Source of the DNA: Jimgerdemannia flammicorona
Taxonomy: Eukaryota; Mucoromycota; Endogonomycetes; Endogonales; Endogonaceae
Direction of reading: 5' to 3'
DNA: 10,514 nucleotides
Assembly (NCBI GenBank): GCA_003990745.1
Contig: RBNI01007239.1
Coordinates: 1-10,514 of the forward strand
Numbering within the stretch: position 1 is the first letter of the stretch; each line of letters opens with the position of its first letter. The translations under genes and the position numbers were made by a program. Shown in pieces: positions 6,701 to 10,514 of this stretch. The notes beneath the pieces were generated by a model. It was not told the DNA's origin. It was given only the letters and a program-made list of their open reading frames with translations, and ran no database searches.

Positions 6701-9700
6701 CCAGCGCGACACGTACTATTGATCCTGAAGCGATGGCCTCGGTCTCTTTTGCTACCGCCGGCCCCTTTCCTTTGTCCTGTTCATCCGCCGGTTTATTCTG
6801 CACCATCCTCTCAAGCCCAAAGGGTCTCTCGGCCCCAGACAAGAACAAAGTCGCCAGGCCCGGCTGCGTCTCCACCACAGCCGTCACGAATTCCCACACC
6901 GCCAACTGCGTTTCCTCGCTCCTCAAGTCGTCCGTTAATAGGCTCACGAACGCCACGATCAACTCTCGCGCCTGCTCTGGCGACCCGAAATACCCGACGA
7001 ACGACGGCATCTGTAGCACCGACGACGATGACGATGACGACACGCCGTAGTGTCCTCTTCCTCGCCTCGAGGTCGCCGTAGCGCCACCAATCTCCCCGCC
7101 GCCCCTAGCCAACCTGCACAACAACGTCAACACCTGCGACGCCAACGTGGGCAACCTCGGGACCGTGTCAGCCGATCTTGCGAAACTCGCCATCACATAC
7201 ACGAATTCGACCTCCTCTTTACCAACCGTCCGTTCAAGGATCATGTGCTCCAGTAATGATATTTTGCCCCTCGCCGCCCCCTTCCGCTCCGCCGTAATCT
7301 GCGCGGCCCGTCTCCTTCTCAACAGATCCCTCACAACCGTCATTGCCAGCACTGTCGCGGAATCCACCAGCATTTCGCTCTCCGCCCCAACAGCCCTTCG
7401 GGCGTGACGTCCTACGCTCACTGCGTCGGACCCGGAACTGATCGCGTCCATCAGGGGAGCGATTTGGTAGGCACCGCCTTCTCCCAGCATATCGCGAACC
7501 AGGGCGTCCCTGGTTCGCGCGAGCCCCTGCGCGCTACCCAGCTGCCCGGCGCAGCACTCGCGGATCACAAACTCGAAAACGCGCAGGATCCGGACGCCCA
7601 GCGCGTAACGTTCGGAGACGGAGACGTACCGCCAGCCGGCGTAGACCGGGAACATGTCGGCGCGGAGGTATATCAGCAGATCCTCAATGATGGTTTCCTG
7701 CATGGTAATGAACGTCTCTATGCCGCTGTCTGTAACATTCAAGGAGCCGAGTTTGTTGCACTGAGTCGTTCCAGCTTCCCGCAGCCTCACGGCACGCACG
7801 ACCAGCTCCGACACCAGGTCTACCAAGGCACCCGCTAGTGGGTACTTCCCGTTGACGCATTCGATGGAGGTTATCAGCTCGTGCAGCCTGCCGGGCGTGC
7901 GGTATGCCTTGTTTGGCTGGTACCCCCTGGTTGCGGAATTAGATGAGACCGTCACGGTGTGCGGGAGCAGCCCGGCCTGGTGCAACCACGAGAGTATCTC
8001 TTGAGGATAGAGGGGCAGCAGAGCGATCAGGCAACGGAGGCACGAGACGAGCAGCTGCGTGAGCTGTGCGGCGAACACGGGGGCAGTGACGGCGGCAGAA
8101 GACGCGCGTTCCATTACCATACACAGGTGATACCACAACCCGACCCCCGGATGCGTTTGGTCGTTGTACATGTGCTCGACGAGCACCTCTGCCACGGCCT
8201 TGCTCCCCGCCAGCACGCCGCGGAAAAGCTCGACAACGTCGGTCACAAACTCGATTGTCGGCACGGGATCCTCGTCCCCAAGGAACAGACCTCCGGCCGG
8301 ATCATCGTCCTCGCTCGTGTTGGCCACCACGTTGGGGGCCTCTACGAACTGAGTCAACACTTGCGCCAGCAATCGCCACCCGGAATAGGTCAGGTTCCAC
8401 TGCACCACACGGGTGTTCGGATGCGACACTTGCAGCCCAACGGTCCCGGCCGGGATGATTTGTTCATATGCGGACGCGCCGGCGAAGACTCGCAAAGGCA
8501 CGCGGTTCGTCACGGTCTTGGCGGGATAGGCGACGTTCATTAGCACGTCCGCGGGTGTCCTGTTATGTATGAAGTGCGTCAGAGTCGGCAGGTGAGCCAT
8601 GTACTGGAAAACGCTCCAGGCGGATGCGCTGTCATTCCCATCGTCCCCCCTACCGGTAATGGGGCCGACAATGCCGCCGAAGGGCGTCAGGCTACCGGAG
8701 GCCCCACGTCCCGCAAGCGCACCGACGAGCTTGACCAGTTCCCCGGATTGGGCAGGGAAGCGAGCCCTAGCGGTTTCGAGCAGAGAGGCCCGCTCGGCGT
8801 TGGGGTGGTCCTGGTCCCAGAACTGGGCAGAAAGGTCCTCCTCGCCCTTGAACAGAGCCGCGAAGTAGTCGACAATGGAACGGTAGATGGGCTGCTGCAT
8901 GTGCACGACGTTGAAAGACACGCAGAAGGCGAGAAGGAGGTTTTTCATGACGGAGCGATAGGCAATCTGGGTGGGCTCGGTTGGTTCACACAGTGTTGGC
9001 AGCAGGTGCGCGAGGTGGTGGAAGACGCCCAGCTTAAGAGCGGTGAGAACGTAGTTCGTGTAGATTTCACCCTGTGATCTGCCGGGGGTTGAAAGTGGGG
9101 TGACGGTCGAGGTGGTGGAGGGATCGGAGCGACCGGAAATCAAATTCTCGAGGCGGATGTAGTCACCGGTGCATCCGTGCTGCGTGATGAAGGTGTGTAG
9201 ACGAAAGAGGAAGCAGGCCCACGCCAGCAGAAGCGGAGCACGATGCTGGTCGTCTTCGGTCGACTCAACGCGTATCTTGTTGACAGATTCGTTGAGGTTC
9301 ATGACATGGACGGGGGAGTCGATGAGTCGTTGGCCAGCAGGCGCGTCGGGAAGTAAAATATCAACCATCAGCGACTCCAAATCGAGTACCTCAACAGAGA
9401 TTAGTGTGCAGAGAGCGGTGATCTGCTGGTGGAGGGTGCGGGTCTCTTGGTCACCGGGGAGGTAAGGGCCAGAGGTTTGTTTCCGGCCAAAGTCGCAGGC
9501 CTGAAAATCGTGGATGACAGTGGCGACCTGGTCGGGATTCGCGACGACGATGTTGTAGTAGAGTAGGAAGAGGACCTCGAGGAGGGTCTTTTGCTCGCGC
9601 AGGGATTGTTTTGCCCAAGCGGCGCTGCGGCGGGGGTGGCTGCTGGCGATGTGTGGGGGGATGGGCTGGGTGGTCTTGGTGGTAAACTGAGCGAAGATGA

Positions 9701-10295
9701 GCTCGGAGAAATTGGGTTGCGATGACGATGGTGTCCTGGGGCATACGTGCCGGACGAATGCGGTTGCTTGCTCACAGTACGGATGAGTCTCGTCGTCGCA
9801 GATGCGGAGCAGCAGGGAGATGGTGTTGATGAGGGCAACACGTTCCTCGTAGTAGAAATTTATGACGGCGTCGAGCAGGTCGTCGTTGAATACCATGCTC
9901 GGTATTACGACATTAGTTGTAGGTGTGGTGGTTGGCGAAGGTGGTATCTTGACGCGATCGCGGAGGTACGAACGCCAGAGCTCGGCGCAGCGGATTTCGT
10001 CGAGCTGGATCAGATTACTGAGTTGCCCGAGTAAGTCGCGCTCGGGTCGCGATAGGGTTGTGGCCTCCCCGTGTATGGTCAGGGCGGCAGCCTTGAGGGC
10101 ATCGCGCGAGGACGTGGAGGGCGGCCGGAAGGCGTCGATTCCAGCGTGGAGGGTTGTGGTGTAGTGTTGTATGATTCTTGAGATGGTTTCGGGGTTGCAG
10201 TGTGGCGGGTGTGTCTCGATGAGAAGCCAGAGATGCTGGTATGTCCTTGCGAGTTTGTGGACGAGGTCGAGGGTGTCAGGATCTGTGTCTGCCAT
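3756..10295 (-). CDS. NUP188: Nucleoporin Nup188, inner-ring scaffold of the nuclear pore complex
   Basis: Nup188 is a large alpha-solenoid scaffold nucleoporin of the pore inner ring. In the known family it binds Nic96/Nup93 in place of its paralogue Nup192/Nup205. The frame gives 2,179 residues in one exon, longer than yeast or human Nup188 (about 1,650-1,750). Helical repeats run throughout. An N-terminal helical segment (LSNLIQLDEIRCAELWRSYL, near residues 90-115) is followed by a beta-rich insertion at about 590-650 (IPAGTVGLQV, then VVQWNLTYSGW) matching the SH3-like domain of Nup188. Later segments match metazoan Nup188: the WRY region at about 880-910, VETQPGL at about 1140 and FWEHI at about 1240. 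The SH3-like segment and VETQPGL favour Nup188 over Nup192. An acidic tract of about 15 Glu lies at 1720-1735, and the C-terminus is charged and helical. I chose the ATG at 10295 because a CRE and a tandem repeat lie upstream. The ATG at 10403 would add 36 low-complexity residues. The frame extends to 10445 only through a TTG codon. Confidence 0.9.
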   Translation of the reverse strand: MADTDPDTLDLVHKLARTYQHLWLLIETHPPHCNPETISRIIQHYTTTLHAGIDAFRPPSTSSRDALKAAALTIHGEATTLSRPERDLLGQLSNLIQLDEIRCAELWRSYLRDRVKIPPSPTTTPTTNVVIPSMVFNDDLLDAVINFYYEERVALINTISLLLRICDDETHPYCEQATAFVRHVCPRTPSSSQPNFSELIFAQFTTKTTQPIPPHIASSHPRRSAAWAKQSLREQKTLLEVLFLLYYNIVVANPDQVATVIHDFQACDFGRKQTSGPYLPGDQETRTLHQQITALCTLISVEVLDLESLMVDILLPDAPAGQRLIDSPVHVMNLNESVNKIRVESTEDDQHRAPLLLAWACFLFRLHTFITQHGCTGDYIRLENLISGRSDPSTTSTVTPLSTPGRSQGEIYTNYVLTALKLGVFHHLAHLLPTLCEPTEPTQIAYRSVMKNLLLAFCVSFNVVHMQQPIYRSIVDYFAALFKGEEDLSAQFWDQDHPNAERASLLETARARFPAQSGELVKLVGALAGRGASGSLTPFGGIVGPITGRGDDGNDSASAWSVFQYMAHLPTLTHFIHNRTPADVLMNVAYPAKTVTNRVPLRVFAGASAYEQIIPAGTVGLQVSHPNTRVVQWNLTYSGWRLLAQVLTQFVEAPNVVANTSEDDDPAGGLFLGDEDPVPTIEFVTDVVELFRGVLAGSKAVAEVLVEHMYNDQTHPGVGLWYHLCMVMERASSAAVTAPVFAAQLTQLLVSCLRCLIALLPLYPQEILSWLHQAGLLPHTVTVSSNSATRGYQPNKAYRTPGRLHELITSIECVNGKYPLAGALVDLVSELVVRAVRLREAGTTQCNKLGSLNVTDSGIETFITMQETIIEDLLIYLRADMFPVYAGWRYVSVSERYALGVRILRVFEFVIRECCAGQLGSAQGLARTRDALVRDMLGEGGAYQIAPLMDAISSGSDAVSVGRHARRAVGAESEMLVDSATVLAMTVVRDLLRRRRAAQITAERKGAARGKISLLEHMILERTVGKEEVEFVYVMASFARSADTVPRLPTLASQVLTLLCRLARGGGEIGGATATSRRGRGHYGVSSSSSSSVLQMPSFVGYFGSPEQARELIVAFVSLLTDDLRSEETQLAVWEFVTAVVETQPGLATLFLSGAERPFGLERMVQNKPADEQDKGKGPAVAKETEAIASGSIVRVALDMLAVSQQLLQTKPSVLSAVMRFFAALWRTALDHFAVMRALRADVTFWEHIQEILFPLLPMETVRRDLQFRIETSGGVEMLVSDMDANIKRACANRLARAYALRVLAMEVHLSCAAAMARGSNDDSGIGIGVPTRPTTRDLVSVLPAGVRHILSRLFEGNRLEEWRQHFTRTDYDPELNVALKRQAELVAPNKPPIDLSTLKLESVGSGEDADDGDRRYGDGYVYSLQRAWRRCDAFKLDATSLLSSSLPVQRRADSPFLGYLCAVNHSWSLVDSQLVLLRSYRYFLEVVSSRAGDAFWAPQRAGSPDQLYPFLKELAQQIARESRQGKVMIQVIFELGGLLESLIARWVSSQEEDGRNKQTRCAEMVVLLQEAIENRNFPLIESLSEGVDTPFHRPLFEALLLCFRGLRGNPNASTNVSNGIAMLPARDTDSEAAERGLRQSCRSLLPVVCASLTKLLARSSECDEYEGPHARDVRVTLSVLQELLRPKCSPHPSMWLPVLHQHETIPTLMRLYASSVVITEEEEEEEEEEEEEEEGTTGTREAERDLWTRRKPVYARSILYTLLALANEPMAAERLAANGMMELLCDNALSPVLQAGQVTPAVEPTNVTETEANAIQTNERSEWHTIWCLMLAIVGSLLRNLYTSEQFLEGVTNFVQVYGAQFNRALAMSSVEPPALLGRSRFDEHGEIADAGSMTTAGLEEVERITVIFFQLSGNATRVTPISGNLLNVFMDHGMVLLQHYVYFFTHPAHLTARVFPLGRAEKERMTRMMAAETLGEAGTVQISQLVWEVTWRLVGIVRNLLASFVPLTDVAVVMTRPSADWPLKAVFAPGPKVALDEPASTGTLSDCVTYGTELLAAWGEMKDTVGMDEACWMSLSAVLSMVEGGLTLTATQLALYLHKPEFDTRMKRDIMIESAPELRSASERLDTVLKRLEDAAAARRPPVTIEEAREVRKVREMLGSLKKFIDARIPFGERQFL
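5091..5135 (-). repeat. (GAG)15 codon microsatellite in NUP188, poly-Glu tract
   Basis: Fifteen uninterrupted CTC triplets on the plus strand encode a run of 15 Glu, all by GAG, near residue 1,725 of NUP188, between VVIT and GTTG. Use of a single codon suggests a recent slippage-driven expansion in a disordered loop of the solenoid. Its length may vary between strains. Confidence 0.95.
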
Positions 10296-10308
10296 GTGTG
10301 AGAGGTGG

Positions 10309-10360
10309 GTGTGGGTGGAAGGGTGTGGGTGGAAGGGTGTGGGTGGAAGGGTGTGGGTGG
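10309..10360. repeat. 14-bp tandem repeat (3.7 units) in the NUP188 leader, G-rich on the plus strand
   Basis: The unit GTGTGGGTGGAAGG occurs three times exactly at 10309-10350, followed by ten more matching bases. It lies 14-65 bases upstream of the chosen NUP188 ATG. The plus (template) strand has repeated GGG runs with loops of 3-5 bases, which fits the usual G-quadruplex pattern. The transcript would carry CCACCCACACCC-type pyrimidine-rich sequence. The unit is not a multiple of three, so reading through it yields a Pro/His/Thr jumble. That argues it is untranslated leader. Confidence 0.85.
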
Positions 10361-10390
10361 AGTCTTTGAATCTTTTTTTCGTGTCGGTGG

Positions 10391-10398
10391 TGACGTCA
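10391..10398. promoter_or_regulatory. Palindromic CRE, TGACGTCA
   Basis: A perfect 8-bp CRE, the binding site of ATF/CREB-type bZIP factors, ends 96 bases upstream of the NUP188 ATG at 10295. This is a typical promoter position. It would fall inside the coding sequence if the ATG at 10403 were used, which is one reason for preferring the later start. Binding is inferred only from the motif. Confidence 0.5.
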
Positions 10399-10441
10399 CC
10401 CATTACAAACACGCGCTTAAAATGAAACGCGACTTTTTCCA

Positions 10442-10472
10442 CCAATCCCTCCCACCCACCTCAATCCCCAAT
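10442..10472. promoter_or_regulatory. Two CCAAT boxes upstream of NUP188
   Basis: CCAAT occurs at 10442-10446 and 10468-10472, about 150 and 175 bases upstream of the NUP188 ATG. The surroundings are C-rich on the plus strand. Such boxes bind the HAP/CBC complex in fungi and are common in housekeeping promoters. The spacing is plausible, but five-base words are weak evidence. Confidence 0.35.
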
Positions 10473-10476
10473 CCCC

Positions 10477-10477
<1 letters not shown>

Positions 10478-10514
<37 letters not shown>
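10478..10514. repeat. Poly-C run of 37 bases at the window end
   Basis: An uninterrupted C homopolymer fills the last 37 bases. At a sequence end this is as likely to be a sequencing or assembly artefact (poly-G reads) or an assembly break at a real homopolymer as a genuine element. Its true length is unknown. Confidence 0.9.

Noticed and set aside
7404..9077. Three long plus-strand reading frames (7404-7838, 7959-8543, 8565-9077) opposite NUP188
   Set aside because: They lie antisense to strongly conserved Nup188 segments, follow its codon phase and show no recognisable protein features. They are expected from GC-rich third positions.
3756..10295. Assignment to the paralogue Nup192/Nup205
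   Set aside because: The beta-rich SH3-like insertion and the VETQPGL segment fit Nup188, and I saw no Nup192-specific match. Family-level similarity between the two solenoids explains the first impression.
3756..10445. NUP188 starting at 10445
   Set aside because: The codon there is TTG, not ATG. An in-frame TGA lies just upstream at 10461-10463, so this is only the limit of the open frame.
1..10514. CRISPR array, toxin-antitoxin, secretion or other bacterial-type system
   Set aside because: The window is eukaryotic, and there is no spaced short direct-repeat array, operon structure or ribosome-binding-site pattern.

Overview
The window is eukaryotic nuclear DNA, most likely from a filamentous ascomycete (Pezizomycotina). 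Three things point there. A very long, intronless reading frame reads as the inner-ring nucleoporin Nup188. A repeat family beside it carries the CpA-to-TpA and TpG-to-TpA changes of repeat-induced point mutation (RIP). CpG is completely absent from the repeat-rich half but common in the gene. No species can be named. The 37-base C run at the right edge and the reading frame still open at base 1 suggest a whole small contig or a contig end.

Layout from left to right: (1) 1-594, a leftward coding remnant of unknown identity, open to the window edge except for one in-frame TGA. (2) 738-2565, three copies of one repeat (B at 738-1244 forward, A at 1755-2260 reverse, C at 2247-2565 forward) arranged B> <A C>. 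B and A converge on a 510-bp spacer. A and C diverge from one shared 180-bp block with 14-bp inverted ends. Each copy has a TATA-like box, an AATAAA and the start of a reading frame, so each looks like an LTR-like or 5' promoter end of a retroelement. Copy A continues into a 253-codon leftward frame. (3) 2660-3104, a second leftward coding remnant, broken by a frameshift. (4) 3105-3755, AT-rich DNA without recognisable genes, which includes the 3' flank of the nucleoporin gene. (5) 3756-10295, the leftward NUP188 gene (2,179 codons). (6) 10296-10514, its leader and promoter: a G4-prone 14-bp tandem repeat, a palindromic CRE (TGACGTCA), two CCAAT boxes and the terminal poly-C.

Only NUP188 is clearly a working gene. 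The left third reads as a decayed transposon cluster next to a conserved housekeeping gene. I found no defence system, metabolic cluster or clearly new biological system. The more unusual observations are the symmetric repeat architecture, the 2.35-kb CpG-free block, the change of strand composition inside NUP188 and the structured leader of that gene.
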